Shown: positions 44,315 through 55,385 of the stretch, in pieces
Position numbering within the stretch: position 1 is the stretch's first letter
How the letters are laid out: the number at the start of each line of letters is the position of its first letter
From: Oncomelania hupensis
Taxonomy: Eukaryota; Mollusca; Gastropoda; Littorinimorpha; Pomatiopsidae
DNA: 64,000 nt
Assembly: GCA_036898135.1 (NCBI GenBank)
Contig: CM072515.1
Location: 70,567,403 to 70,631,402, forward strand
Direction: 5' to 3'
Notes under the pieces: generated by a model
Database searches by the model: none
What the model saw: only the letters and a program-made list of their open reading frames with translations
Told to the model about the DNA's origin: nothing
Position numbers and translations under genes: made by a program

Positions 44315-44740
44315 ACCCCTTGGGGTCATGAGCAATCTTGCCACTGTAGATTGTTCTAACCTATAAAGGGTACAGTGAAAGCCCCAGTTGAAAACCTGTC
44401 TTGCCTTTGTAGGCATGACAAATTAACTGCGGCAACAGTGCCCCCCGTTGGAGTGCCGGGGGTTTCAGTATAAATAGTATCCCCACTTTCTGGAAATTTA
44501 GTGCTTTAAATTCCCACTGTCGCTGTCTTCCTCATTTGCTCTTTCCCATTCCCGATCTGTCCTACCACTCTGCTATACTATATTCTTCTTCGCTAGATCA
44601 ATGACCTTTGAAAACTCTTCCTGGACAGGACTCCTTGTTTGTGTATGAGGTCTGTTGGATCAGCTTGGGAATGTTGGACGCTTTCTGCCGGGTGGTCACT
44701 AGGGCTTCCTATGAATGTACTATTTAGCACTATCCTATCC

Positions 44741-46558
44741 CTATCCTGTCCCATAACCCGAAGGTCGTAGGGGCACCACAGATGATCGCTTAACCAGCAT
44801 ACTCCATCTTTCTCTGTCCTCAGCAGCCCTCATGGCTTCGCTCAGTGTCAAACCAGTCCATTCTCGAATGTTGTCCTCCCACCTCTTTTTCGGTCTCCCC
44901 CTTCTTCTACCTCCTTGCACTGTGCCTTGCAGAATGGTCTTTGCAAGGCCTGATGATCTGGTGACGTGGCCATACCATCGGAGTTTCCGTTTCTTCACCA
45001 CTGTGAGCAGGTCATCGTGTTGTCCAATGGCTTGTGTGATGGTCTGTCGGACTTCAACGTTGGTGATGTGTTGGGTATAGGAAATGCACAGAAGTCTTCT
45101 GTAGCACCTCATCTCCATGCTTTGTATTCTTCGTTGGAGATCTGCTGTGAGGGTCCATGCTTCGCAAGCATATAGGAAGATGGAGATGACCAGAGAGCGC
45201 AGCAGTCTTACTTTGGAATGTAGACTGATGGTTCTGTCTTTCCAAATGGGCTTCAACCTTGTCAGGGCAGCAGTTGTTTGTGCGATCCTGGAGAGGACTT
45301 CCTGTCGAGACCCATTGTCTGACACAATGGCTCCTAAATATTTGAAGCTGTGCACTGTGTTGAGGGATTGGCCTTGTACTTTGATGTCCGTGTTGATGCC
45401 ATTGGTGTTGTTGGTCATCATTTTGGTCTTCTCTGCACTTATTTCCATTCCATAAGCTCTGGAGGTGGTGTCAAGCCTCTGTACAAGCTGTTCAAGTTCT
45501 TGTTCCTCTCCAGCCAATCCATCAATATCATCCGCAAAACGAAGATTGGAGATTGCTCTGCCCCCTATGCTGACTGTGCCTTCGTGATCTGCAAGAGCAT
45601 CTGACATGATGCGCTCTAGGAAGATGTTGAAGAGTGTTGGGGAGAGTAGGCATCCTTGACGCACACCGATTGTTGTTCTGAACCAGTTCCCGATGACGCT
45701 GTTATGGAGGACTGCACTGGTAGCCTTGTCATACAGGCTTTTGATGACTTCTATAATTTTAGGGCTGATGTTGTACACTTTCATGGTTGCCCATAGAGCT
45801 GCATGCCAGACTCGGTCAAATGCCTTCTTGAAGTCTATGAACACATGATATAGATGTTGTTGGTGCTGTAGGTATTTCTCACAGATTATTCTGAGGTTGA
45901 AAATCTGTTCAGTGGTACTTCGCCCTGCCATGAATCCTGCTTGTTCTTCAGCTATGATTTGTTCAGCTTGTGGTTTCAACCTGTTGAGTATTATTTTCAG
46001 GAGGACCTTGCTGGGATGGCTGATGAGGCTGATGGTGCGGTAATTTTCACACTCCTGAAGGTTACCTTTTTTGGGAAGAGTGATGACAAGCGACTGGGTC
46101 CATGGTGTAGGCCATTCCCCACTCTGCCAGATCTTGTTACAGATAATGGTGAGAGCATCAGTCATCGCTTCTCCTCCTGCTTGTAGCAGTTCCGCTGGTA
46201 TGTTGTCCACTCCCGCTGACTTCCCTTTCTTCAGCGATTGCACTGCTGCCTCAACTTCTTCCCGGAGAATTGGGAGGATTTCTTCTTCTTCTCTGCTCTC
46301 GGGACATGCTAGAACTGATGGGTCTCCATTTGGTGTATGGTTGTAAAGGTCAGAGCAGTACTCTGTCCATCTGTCCAAGACTTCTTGTTCTTCTGTAAGG
46401 CAAATGCCAGACTTGCTTTGGATAGTGGAGACTTTGGGCTGTTTAACACTTGTCAGCCGCTTCACAGTCTGGTAGGCCTTCTTGCTGTTGTTCTTGTTCA
46501 GATTGTTCTCTATTTCCTGGCATTGATCTTCTATCCAGTTCTCCTTTGCTGTGCGCAT
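44741..46558 (-). CDS. RTE reverse transcriptase part of the ORF
   Basis: A 605-codon frame. RT landmarks: ENYRTISLIS (about 171-180), FIDFKKAFDRVWH (about 240-252, catalytic Asp), GVRQGCLLSPTLFNIFLE (about 298-315), NLRFADDIDGLAG (about 338-350, FADD). The C-terminal region has LKWYGHV-like KLRWYGHVTR and GRPKKRWEDNIREW, hallmark blocks of RTE-type proteins. The stop is at 44741, only seven bases from the element end. It is one protein with the endonuclease frame, separated by a frameshift. It matches the fragments at 32998-33585, 40086-40315 and 57016-57306. Confidence 0.95.
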   Translation of the reverse strand: MRTAKENWIEDQCQEIENNLNKNNSKKAYQTVKRLTSVKQPKVSTIQSKSGICLTEEQEVLDRWTEYCSDLYNHTPNGDPSVLACPESREEEEILPILREEVEAAVQSLKKGKSAGVDNIPAELLQAGGEAMTDALTIICNKIWQSGEWPTPWTQSLVITLPKKGNLQECENYRTISLISHPSKVLLKIILNRLKPQAEQIIAEEQAGFMAGRSTTEQIFNLRIICEKYLQHQQHLYHVFIDFKKAFDRVWHAALWATMKVYNISPKIIEVIKSLYDKATSAVLHNSVIGNWFRTTIGVRQGCLLSPTLFNIFLERIMSDALADHEGTVSIGGRAISNLRFADDIDGLAGEEQELEQLVQRLDTTSRAYGMEISAEKTKMMTNNTNGINTDIKVQGQSLNTVHSFKYLGAIVSDNGSRQEVLSRIAQTTAALTRLKPIWKDRTISLHSKVRLLRSLVISIFLYACEAWTLTADLQRRIQSMEMRCYRRLLCISYTQHITNVEVRQTITQAIGQHDDLLTVVKKRKLRWYGHVTRSSGLAKTILQGTVQGGRRRGRPKKRWEDNIREWTGLTLSEAMRAAEDRERWSMLVKRSSVVPLRPSGYGTG

Positions 46559-46595
46559 GCCTTTTCGGATGTCATTGTTGATTTTTCGGTAGACA

Positions 46596-48005
46596 TCAGC
46601 TCCCTGTTGAGGTGTTCTTTTTCTTTTTTAACTCTCTTCGTTTATCACACAGATCCAAAAGTTCAGGTGTGATCCACGGCTTCTTCTTTGGTCGGTGCTT
46701 GCCAAGGATCTCAGTGGCGGCATCTGTTACAGCTGAGTTGAAGGTATTGGTCATGGTGTTGACATCTACTTCGCCTGCCCCCAAAATAAGCAGTGGTGCA
46801 AATTTCCCTCCAATTGTGGCCTGAAATATTTTTGCCACCTCCGGGTCTTGCAGTTTGTCCAGGTCGAACTTCAGCCTAGTGCACTTTGCTGTATTTACTC
46901 TCTTCAAATGGAGCCGGAAAGACATCATCACGAGATCGTGGTCACTTCCAATGTCTGCTCCTGGAAAAGTGCGTGTCCTGCCAATGTTGATGCTTGATCT
47001 GAAGCGTTTCTTGACCATGATGTAGTCGATCTGGTTGTGATGTTCCCCGCCGGGACTGTGCCATGTCCATCGTCTGGATTTTTTGTGGAGACCAAGCGTG
47101 TTTGCCAGTACCAGATTGTTGTATCTGGCAAACTCCAATAGCCTCAGACCCCTGTCATTTGTCTCGTTGTTGCAGTGGGGTCCGCATGTGTCTCCCCAGT
47201 TGTGGTGCGCATCTTGGCCAACCTTGGCATTCCAGTCGCCTTGCACTATGACTATGTCCTTCTTCGGCACTTGGTCAAGGGCCGCCTGTATATTTTCATA
47301 AAAATCCTCCACTTCGCTGTCTTCATAGTCTGATGTTGGAGCATAGGCCTGGATGATGGTAATGTTGAAAGGGGTTGCTCTCAGACGGATGGTAATGAGT
47401 CTACTGGAGACTGGGCGGCAACCCATGACAGTGGCTAGAATGTTCTTGTGGACCAAGAATCCAACGCCGAGTTCGTGCCTGTCATCTCTACCGCTGAAAT
47501 AGAGCTTGTGGCCTTTGTCAGTCGTTGTTTCACCTAGGCCTTTCCAGCGCAGTTCGCTGATACCTAGAACGTTCCATCGATAGTGGTCCAGCTCGTGGGC
47601 CAGTTCTTCTAATTTTCCTTCCGCAGTTAGGGTCCTGACATTCCAGGTTCCTATGACGATGTTGTTTCTCGTGCGGATCTTGCTAATTTGTCCATCAGTA
47701 GCATACTTTTCACCTCCGTCCTGGTGGCCAACGGAAGGCGCGGTCCTTGTGTAGCCGGGCGACGACCGATCCGGCATGGAATTAGTGGATAGCCTCATCA
47801 TGTGTTGTGTCTTGGGCAAAAAAAGACCTGGCAGGGCCCAATCCTCTCCAGGCTGTTGGCCACAGCCGAAATACACGAATACAGTGTGGCTCGCCTTGGC
47901 CCTGAGCACGTGGTCGTTGAACCTGTAGTAACGTGAGGTTCCTCCGCCCTGGCCGGTGACTTCTGTGTAGAAGACTTTCGCCCAGTGATGCCGTGCTAAC
48001 ATCAC
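46596..48005 (-). CDS. RTE AP-like endonuclease part of the ORF
   Basis: A 469-codon frame. Residues ~115-375 are an APE-type endonuclease: IGTWNVRTL, GISELRWKG (Glu), QAYAPTSD, IVQGDWNAKVG (Asp/Asn), NQIDYIMV and GSDHDLVMM (Asp-His). The same domain is known from BovB/RTE elements and from the exapted vertebrate craniofacial development protein 2, which can mislead annotation. The first ~110 residues are not a domain I recognise and may be translated 5' sequence. It ends ...RRELKKKKNTSTGS at an A-rich stretch (46612-46625). A one-base indel there moves the downstream RT out of frame. Confidence 0.93.
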   Translation of the reverse strand: MMLARHHWAKVFYTEVTGQGGGTSRYYRFNDHVLRAKASHTVFVYFGCGQQPGEDWALPGLFLPKTQHMMRLSTNSMPDRSSPGYTRTAPSVGHQDGGEKYATDGQISKIRTRNNIVIGTWNVRTLTAEGKLEELAHELDHYRWNVLGISELRWKGLGETTTDKGHKLYFSGRDDRHELGVGFLVHKNILATVMGCRPVSSRLITIRLRATPFNITIIQAYAPTSDYEDSEVEDFYENIQAALDQVPKKDIVIVQGDWNAKVGQDAHHNWGDTCGPHCNNETNDRGLRLLEFARYNNLVLANTLGLHKKSRRWTWHSPGGEHHNQIDYIMVKKRFRSSINIGRTRTFPGADIGSDHDLVMMSFRLHLKRVNTAKCTRLKFDLDKLQDPEVAKIFQATIGGKFAPLLILGAGEVDVNTMTNTFNSAVTDAATEILGKHRPKKKPWITPELLDLCDKRRELKKKKNTSTGS

Positions 48006-48404
48006 CCCTGTTAGTCGCCTCTTACGACACGCCGGGAAACGTTGGGTCTATTCTATTTGCCCGAACCCACAGAGCACTATAGGCATTTTATATGTATGTT
48101 TTTTTGTTGATGATTTATAATGATGTTTGTATTCTATTTTGTTTTTGTAATCGGGGAGTTCGCGTAGTTGAGGTCAACCCTCAGCCGTCCCTCGCGTGGG
48201 ATGTCTTTATTGTAAAGTGACTGGCTGGTGGAGGGCATTTAATTTTCCCACTGGGGTTGTTTCAACAGATCTTTTATGCGGATCGGGGGTTGTCCGGTCC
48301 TGATTTGGCTCGGAAGAGTCCGCTGGACCTAAAGCAATAATAAATCAATCAATCAATCAACCTAGACTAGGCATCTTTTTAAACGCTGATGATTTGAGGA
48401 GAGT

Positions 48405-48985
48405 TTACATTACATTACATAATTGTTGCTTTAGGTCCAGCGGACTCTTCCGAGCCAAATCAGGACCGGGCAACCCCCAATCCGCGTTAAAGATCTGCTG
48501 AAACAACCCTAGTGGGAAAACTGAATGCCCTCCACCAGCCAGTCACTTTACAATAAAGACATCCCACGCAGGGGACGCTGAGGCTGCACTCTAATTTATC
48601 GAACCCCCGTTTACAAAAACAAAATAGAATACAAACATCATTATAAATTATCAACAAAACATATACATATAAAATGCCTACATTGCTAAATAATAACATC
48701 ATAGGAAGCCCTAGTGACCACCTGGCAAAAAGCGTCCAATATTCCCAAGCTGATCCAACAGACCTCATACACAAATAAGGAGTCTTGTCCCGGAAGAGTT
48801 TTCAAGAAAAAAGATAGGTGACTGGTCTAGCGAAGAAGAAGATAGTATAGCAGATTGATAGAACAGAGCAGGACTGAGAAAGAGCAAATGAGAAAGACAG
48901 CGACAGTGGGAATTTAAAGCACTAAATTTCCAGAAAGTGGGGATACTATTTATACTGAAACCCCCGGCACCCCAACGGGGGTGAT
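48405..48985 (-). repeat. Element A, inverted 5'-truncated copy with TGTAA tail
   Basis: On the minus strand it runs from 'gttggggtgccggggg.tttcagtataaatag' (48985) to 'gctggacctaaagcaacaat' and a TGTAA-type tail (48405-48420). It lies tail-to-tail with the copy ending at 48359, only ~45 bases away, so the pair forms a ~580 bp inverted repeat. Confidence 0.92.
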
Positions 48986-49034
48986 AGAAGAGTGTTAGTG
49001 AGAAACGTCCATTGTACACATTGTCCTCATTGTT

Positions 49035-49036
<2 letters not shown>

Positions 49037-49110
<74 letters not shown>

Positions 49111-49180
49111 GAATAATAATAAGTTTATAGCGCAAAATCAAACTTAAAGTTTGCTCTAAGCGCTCGCACGCATACACACA
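49037..49180 (-). repeat. (AAT)n with L2/CR1-type tail
   Basis: About 27 AAT units, then 'aagtttatagcgcaaaatcaaac' and 'ctctaagcgctcgc', the LINE 3' UTR signature on the minus strand. A CA tract follows. Confidence 0.7.
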
Positions 49181-49206
49181 CACACACACGTATACGCGCA
49201 AAGATA

Positions 49207-50315
49207 ATTCAGATTCAGATTCAGATTCAGAAAACTTTATTATCTCCAAGGAGAAATTCTAACATGGATTTGCTGTCAGCAAAAGGTAATAAAATGTAAC
49301 AATACTATAAACATGTAAACATGTACGTGTAATCACGCTTATGTACATATTAACAAGTACATTTCCGACACATTGTAAAACTTAAAATACATATCACACT
49401 ACATGTCCTTATTGCACTTCAACATAAATAAAGAAAACACCTACCCACAAACACACACACCCACACACACACATCCACACACACATGGGTTAGACATGAG
49501 ATTATAAAATTATAAACGTTATAATACAATCATCAAACTTTGCGTATCATTCTATAATACAATCACAGATTTTAAAACGTATGCATTAGTTAACTAGATA
49601 CATACTGAATAGTTGAAAAATTGCTGCAAATATTATAAAATTCATCTCTAGTACTCCCATAAACCACTCGCACCCAACTCATTCAGTCAACACTTATTAA
49701 GAATTTGTACTGATTTGGGTACAAAACTGTTCCTAGCTCTAACCGTAGAAACATTTGGCACTCTGAAACGGCGACCAGAAGGAAGGAGCTGGTAGTGCTG
49801 GGCTAGGATGTGAGTGGAGTCTCTTACAATCATGCTCGCTTTCTTTCTTACTTGCCTTTCGTACAACACACACAAACTCTCCTGCTTTTCACCCACCACT
49901 TTCCCACACACCTTCACAATTCTATCCAACACATTCTTACTCCTCACACTGAGACCTCCAAACCAGCAAAGAAAACCAAAGGTCAGCACCGATTGAATAA
50001 AACATCTGTAAAAGTTACATAAAACAGACTTGTTAACTTGCAGAGAGCGCAATTTCTGGAGGCAATATATTCTTGACTGACATTTCTTATGGATGGAAGT
50101 AGTGTTGGAATCAAAGGTAAGCTTATTGTCAAGTATTGTTCCCAGATATTTGTATTCCAAGACTCTCTCCACCTTTTCTCCATCAATCACTAAGTCAGGC
50201 ACAGCAGATGGGTTTTTTCTAAAATATATAAATATTTTATTTAGATAAATATCCAAATGTGGTAAAACATTATGAGATAAAACAGTTAAGCAATGTAAGA
50301 AATAATACAAACATC
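49207..50315 (-). mobile_element. 5'-truncated LINE with (GAATCT)n tail
   Basis: The 207-codon minus-strand frame 50310-49687 is the C-terminal part of a LINE ORF2. It has VLEYKYLGTILDNKLTF, RIYCLQKLR..., YRCFIQSVLTF, then HILAQHYQLLPSGRRFRVP and ARNSFVPKSVQILN. Such YLG...LL/ LPSGRRFR...N.FVP endings occur in LINE RTs of fish and molluscs. The 3' UTR follows to an AATAAAG and four GAATCT units at 49207-49231. The RT core is absent, so this is an inert fragment. Clade not settled. Confidence 0.85.
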
Positions 50316-50408
50316 ACACCTGACATGGATAAATATTTGGTCAACACGGTATAACATTATGCGATAAAAGTCGTTAAACATGGTAAGAAATAATAATAAA
50401 CATCACAT
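50245..50408. repeat. ~82 bp tandem duplication
   Basis: 'ataaatat', 'gtaaaacattatgagataaaa', 'gtaagaaataatacaaacatcacacct' at 50245-50321 are repeated with changes at 50328-50408. It overlaps the 5' edge of the truncated LINE. Confidence 0.75.
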
Positions 50409-50409
50409 C

Positions 50410-53359
50410 TTAGTTTGAAAAGGCACGTTTAAGAGAGAGACACACACACTCACAAAAGAGGACATCACATTAAGTAATTGAATAAAGCGTGATTTTAAAA
50501 AAAAAAAAGCCAAAGTAAAAAGTACCACATAGAGACACGAAAAGAAGTAATTTAGTAAAAAAACAATATTTAAAAGACATAATTCATAAGAATTTGTTTA
50601 TAACCAAAATGAGGAAACTAAAACAACAACTGCTCAAAAGACAGAGTAACAAAAAAACTACAACAAAAACAAAAACAGGAGAACACAAGTTTCAATGAAA
50701 GAAAATAAAGAAAACACAAAGAAAAAAGATGACAAAGGAAACAACAGAGCATCGATTTGGAGTTTATGATTAGTGGGCCTGGTATCTAACATGATCGATT
50801 CAGTCAATTACAAGCAAGAAAACCGACACTGCACTATTGTATGGAACAACAAGACAGAACATAAGAATAGAGAACAGACAGAAGAGAACAATTAACTAAT
50901 AACGAAAGTAGGAACATTGGGGTAAGTCCTTAAACACTAAAATTTGCTGTCAGATAAAACATCTTGCTAAAGAGCAAAGATTTAAGTAAAAACAAAATAG
51001 ATAAAACACAACAAGTTGAAGTAGTTAGATACGAGAATTTGTAAAAGCGAAACATAGAAAAGATAGTTAGAAAAAAGACAAACCTTATATGCTTATCTCT
51101 TTCTATTTTTTGAAATGCAATATTTTTTTGTCAAATTTACATATGTATATCAAATGTTCATTAGTAAGTTAAACAATAATCAGAATAGGTTACCCAATTA
51201 TTGTGCAGTTTTTCCTAATTACATAGTCTAGGCACTGTATTAGCCACACTGACCAATTCTCCTGTATTTGTAAATTATAAACAACAAAATCAAATCCTAG
51301 CCATGCTAAGCATATGATTCGACATCAACCATGGCGCTATCCGACACACCCTTTTTTTTTCCTAGTAGGCCTGCATATATTTTGAAATCAAGTGATAATA
51401 AGAATGTACCAATATTTGCGCAATTGTCCATTTGCGCATAAAGGAATTATTAGTGAACTGTTTCTCGGAGTATATAAATAATGCAACACCCGCTATTTTG
51501 TGAGTGCCCTGACAGTTGAAGCAGTAGCAGCAACTAGCATAGCCTACAGTTTATCGATGTTGAAGTGTATATGTAAAGAGTCATTATAAATAGGCAGCCA
51601 GGTTGGCACAGTAGAGTAGCTTGTAATTTTCTTCTGGCTCAAGTCACTCTGACTGGTATGTACATATTATGTTGATCTATTTTGTATTTCATGCATTGTT
51701 TAATATTGAGAAAACATCGATTCGCGATTCGCGTATTTTTCCATTCGATTTATGATTTTCATTATGATTTTCTTGATTTTCATATTTTTAATATTATGTA
51801 TTATTGTGATGTTAGTTTGATATTTGTCTCATCGACAAGAGCATAAAGACGCCATTTTGAATTACTGATTTATAGATTGTTATAAACGATGAAGATAAAC
51901 AGGTTCTTTTGTGAACACACATTTTTCTTTTTGATGCGCTAGTATTATTATCCAATTTTATAACCTGATGAAATATTTTGGAAAAGTTTTGAAAGTATGA
52001 CCTTGAAGTTCGTACTCGGTTCGAGTCTCTTGTGTGGACAATTAAGTTGGAATTTCGTAAATTCACTTGTAAATACATCATCGTCCGTAATTAATTTTGT
52101 TTTGATAAATTAATAATTATATTAACCGATTGCCAAAAGATTTCCATTATTCTTTTGATGCGGAATAGTATCTTTATTTTTTGCGAACGTTTTGGATCGA
52201 TCTTTATCATTAATTTTATATTTGAATAATTTTGATCGAAATTTCACTTCCGTTTTTGTACTTTTATATTGTCTTTGGATTCTGAATAATTTCCACTGTC
52301 TCAACGTTTTTGGAATACTTTATTTCCCAGTAGTTTTATTATCTTACCATTCTAGATATTTATTAGTTCTTTTTGTTTCTTTACAGGGGTCGCTTTCTAA
52401 GAACTAAAAATAGACTCAAGCCCGTTGATGATGAAGATTATGTTGGTAAAAATGATGGCGATGACACCAACGTAAAATCTACGTTGTCACTGTAAACAGT
52501 CTGACTTTGCTTCCTGATGAGCAAGAACCCTTCCTGAGTGCTTGTGAACTTTCTCACTTCCATCCTCTATCGCACCACCCTTCTACATACAGGCAGTACA
52601 GCATTATTACACAAAAGACACTTATGGAACACACACACAAACCACTATTCAATCACACACAAATAATACAGTTATAGTAATACAGTTTTGTTTCCAGCTC
52701 GAGAACTGCTGAACATGCTCTTAAACGACTCCTACACATTACAGGAATGGTTCTCGGTATAGTTGTCTTGGCATAAACTGTGGAATCGTTGGATCTGGCG
52801 AGCTTCCACAAATGGGATCAGCTGTCTGATAATGATAATCTTTGCACTCACACGGACAGAGAGGCGCGTGAGTTTGAATATTTTATGTTCCAGGCGGTGA
52901 CACAAATTATCCATCAAACCATTGAGATAGGGAAGAGAGAGAGGGAGAGGGAAAGGGATGGGGGTAGGGTTAGATAGAGGTAGGATGGTCAGTTCGTGGT
53001 CAAACTAACCCAGTCACATCCAAGGCAGTATTTCAACCCTTGAGAAATTGCAGGTACACTTGGACGTAGTGGTTTCTTAAATTATATGGCTACCTCTTTC
53101 TATCCTTGACGTGTGCAGAGAGTTTATCTGTTCTTTAGAAAGCGTGAACACCAATCAACGGAGTGGATGGTGGGATGACCCCGCTTTGTCTCCCCTAGTT
53201 TTTCCTAATACGATGTCTAGGCCTGTGGGCTACGATGACGACAATAGCCCACCCCCACCATAGTTTCCCTTGTTTCTCTTCACATCGCTAAACAAAATCC
53301 AGGCCTGTGGACTGCAATGCATACGATGACTGGTGGCATTAGTTTTCCTCAGCGTTATT
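50410..53359. other. AT-rich unique sequence, no gene seen
   Basis: About 3 kb without microsatellites or recognisable retroposons, unusual for this window. Frames are short. There is a small repeat of 'tctaggcctgtgg.ct' near 53217 and 53300. Nothing supports a gene. Confidence 0.5.
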
Positions 53360-53851
53360 CTAACACCTTGTTAGGGAAGTAGTTTCTTTCCATGGCTGGG
53401 GCAGGGAGAAAAACAGTACCAAATTCTCCGATAGAGGCGACGTTCTCTGTCCCACAAATAACAAACCTGATCGATCGCTTCTTTCCTCAGTTACGGGCGG
53501 TTGTGTCACAAAACGTTGCTGAGTCTTTTGAGACCAACTCCCTGCTTCTGTAGAGATTGTAGACCTCGAAAACTCGGCTACGCTGGACGGGGATGAGTAT
53601 GGAGAGTTAGTTGTATCTATGCTCCGCTCACTGTGCAGCATCCAGAGCTTGTCCTGCTTAAATTTGTGTGCGATATGTAACGGGCAATTGAATGGGACTG
53701 GATTGGATAAAATGGAATGTGATAGAGTTGAATATGAACTATGAAGTGTCTCAGGAAAGCATTGATAATGGAGGTTCTGAAGCGCAGAGTACAGTAAATA
53801 TAAACTAAATATAAGGGTTAAAAAAACAACTAAAAAAGACAATGTTGCAGA

Positions 53852-54001
53852 ATGGCAGAGGGCGAAGAAGAATTTATAGATGTAAAACGTGAGCAGTTTT
53901 ATGAAAATGTCAAGCAGCCGCGAGCAGTTATCGGGTGCTCTGGTTGTGGCTTTGACATAAATCTTCGACTCGGACCAATTATTTTGCTAACTTGAGAAGA
54001 G
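53852..54001 (+). CDS. Possible small coding exon, unidentified
   Basis: ATG at 53852 (A at -3, G at +4) opens 49 codons beginning MAEGEEEFIDVKREQFYENV and containing CSGCGFD, then TGA. An acidic start and a C-x2-C pair look more like coding than the surroundings. A donor-like AGAG|GTATGT lies 11-20 bases past the stop at ~54016, in a different frame, so either the frame is broken or this is chance. I do not recognise a family. Confidence 0.25.
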
Positions 54002-54394
54002 ACGGAGACGGAGAGAGGTATGTATGAGAGACAAATGAGACTCTCTCTCTCTCTATCTCTCTCTTTCTCTCTTTTTTTTCTCTCATTAGGTGTGTGTGGG
54101 CGAGGCGTGGGTGAAAAAAGTCGATCGACTAATCCCGGTCTAGGAGGCGACAGCTAATGCTGCGGCTGGGGATGACAGGTTCAAGGGGTAGAAAATTGAC
54201 TTGATCCCAATTAAAACCATCTTGTCTACGGGTCAATGGCAGCTTAGACCGTATCAACTCCCCTGATTTTTTTGGATTTTTTTTTAACTTTAAAAGAGTT
54301 GTTTCGTCTTTTGATACATAATAATTCATAAGCAAATGTTTTAGTATATCTAGAGAGAGGGATATATAGACCCTATAAACAATGACTAATTAAC

Positions 54395-54397
<3 letters not shown>
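54002..54397. other. No gene seen
   Basis: CT tract at 54040-54075, then unique sequence. 'ggaggcgacagctaatgctg' weakly recalls the RTE 5' end but is too short to call. Confidence 0.4.
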
Positions 54398-54471
<74 letters not shown>

Positions 54472-54895
54472 TGCATTTATACAACGCATTTTTCATTAGA
54501 ATAACAACTCGATGCGCTTACACACATCATTCGTACGCATCATCTCAACATTCGCACTACATCTTGCGGAACAAGTGCGTTTTTAAGCAGCTCTTAAAGG
54601 AAACAAGGTCTGTACAATGTCTTAAACCGGCAGGCAGCGCATTCCAAACCTTGGGTGCTCGAAAACTAAAAGACCGGTCGCCAACTGTCTTAAGCAGACG
54701 CTTGGGCGTTTTCAACAGTTTTTTAATCTGATGAGCGTAAAGAACGGGTTGTAGTGTAGGTAGTGAGTACCTCAGACAGATATGGTGGAAGTGACTGGTC
54801 GAAGTGACGGAAAGCTAGGACATCAATTTTGTATTCAAAGCGGAAATTGACAGGGAGCCAGTGGAGCTGCATTAAGAGAGGCGTGACATGATCAC
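54398..54895 (-). mobile_element. L2/CR1-type LINE C-terminal fragment with (ATT)n tail
   Basis: Minus-strand frames read HWLPVNFRFEYKIDVLAF, then LPPYLSEVLTTY, then RSFSFRAPKVWNALPAGLR and FKSCLKTHLFR. This is the classic C-terminal end of CR1/L2-group ORF2, broken by indels. It is followed by a short 3' UTR ending 'gcgttgtataaatgcaa' and about 24 ATT units (54398-54469). It shows what the tail-plus-microsatellite modules elsewhere in the window derive from. Confidence 0.88.
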
Positions 54896-55054
54896 TAACC
54901 TACCAATCAACCAACGTATTTGTCTATATATTTTGGTGTGAGGCGGGTCGTCTTTTGAGAACGCTTGGATATTAGCGCTATGTTAGTTCCTTATTCATTC
55001 ATTGGATTACGTCAGCCATTCACTTACTCTTTCACTCACTCATTTAGCGAGCGT

Positions 55055-55385
55055 TGTGGCAGCGTGGTGTAAGGCGGGACTAACTTGCCTTGTCCACAGG
55101 CTAGAAACCAATGGTGCCTGACAGATGTGGGATCGATCCCGCCTCTAAGCGTTATGTTTCTCCCAATATTATTTACTTTCGACTCGGGCAACGTCTCGGG
55201 GGTTTTCTCTGGGTACTCCGGTTTGCTACCCCAGCAACATTAAAATAGATTTTATAAAATAAAATAAAATAAATAAAAAACAAAATTAATATAGATTTGG
55301 TTTTGGCACGCCGCTTCGCCTTCCCCAGGGGCGGAGGCCCCGAATTTCCCGATAAAAAGGGACAATAAAGTGTCCACACAAAAAA
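55055..55385 (+). mobile_element. SINE-B, most complete copy
   Basis: tRNA-like head with TGGCAGCGTGGTGTAAGG (box A region, 55056-55073) and TGGGATCGATCCC (box B, ~55128-55140). Then 'ctctgggtactccggtttgc' and a 3' end 'gggacaataaagtgtcc' with an A-rich tail. About 330 bp. Other copies: 30279-30540 (+) and 57988-58157 (-). Confidence 0.87.

Larger units (their letters stand above)
44734..48072 (-). mobile_element. Full-length RTE LINE, 3.34 kb, with 8 bp target duplication
   Basis: Flanked by AGCACTAT at 44726-44733 and 48073-48080; uninterrupted element A copies have this once. Minus-strand order: a 5' region of ~70 bases with 'agtcgcctcttacgac', endonuclease ORF, RT ORF, and a very short 3' end of GGATA-type repeats (44734-44755). 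That compact form, with the ORF reaching nearly to the 3' end and a short tandem tail, is typical of RTE elements. One frameshift separates the two ORFs. Confidence 0.95.
44315..48359 (+). mobile_element. Element A, complete copy interrupted by an RTE LINE
   Basis: The two halves, 44315-44733 and 48081-48359, join to a ~700 bp element A. The 12 bp ACCTAGACTAGG flanks it (44303-44314 and 48360-48371). It ends AATAAATCAATCAATCAATCA. The host element must predate the RTE insertion. Confidence 0.95.

Noticed and set aside
46596..48005. Host craniofacial development protein 2-like gene
   Set aside because: That name derives from exapted RTE endonucleases. Here the frame sits inside a complete RTE with its own target duplication.
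53360..53842. 160-codon minus-strand ORF with a hydrophobic start
   Set aside because: No domain, no splice or homology support, skewed composition; probably chance in AT-rich DNA.
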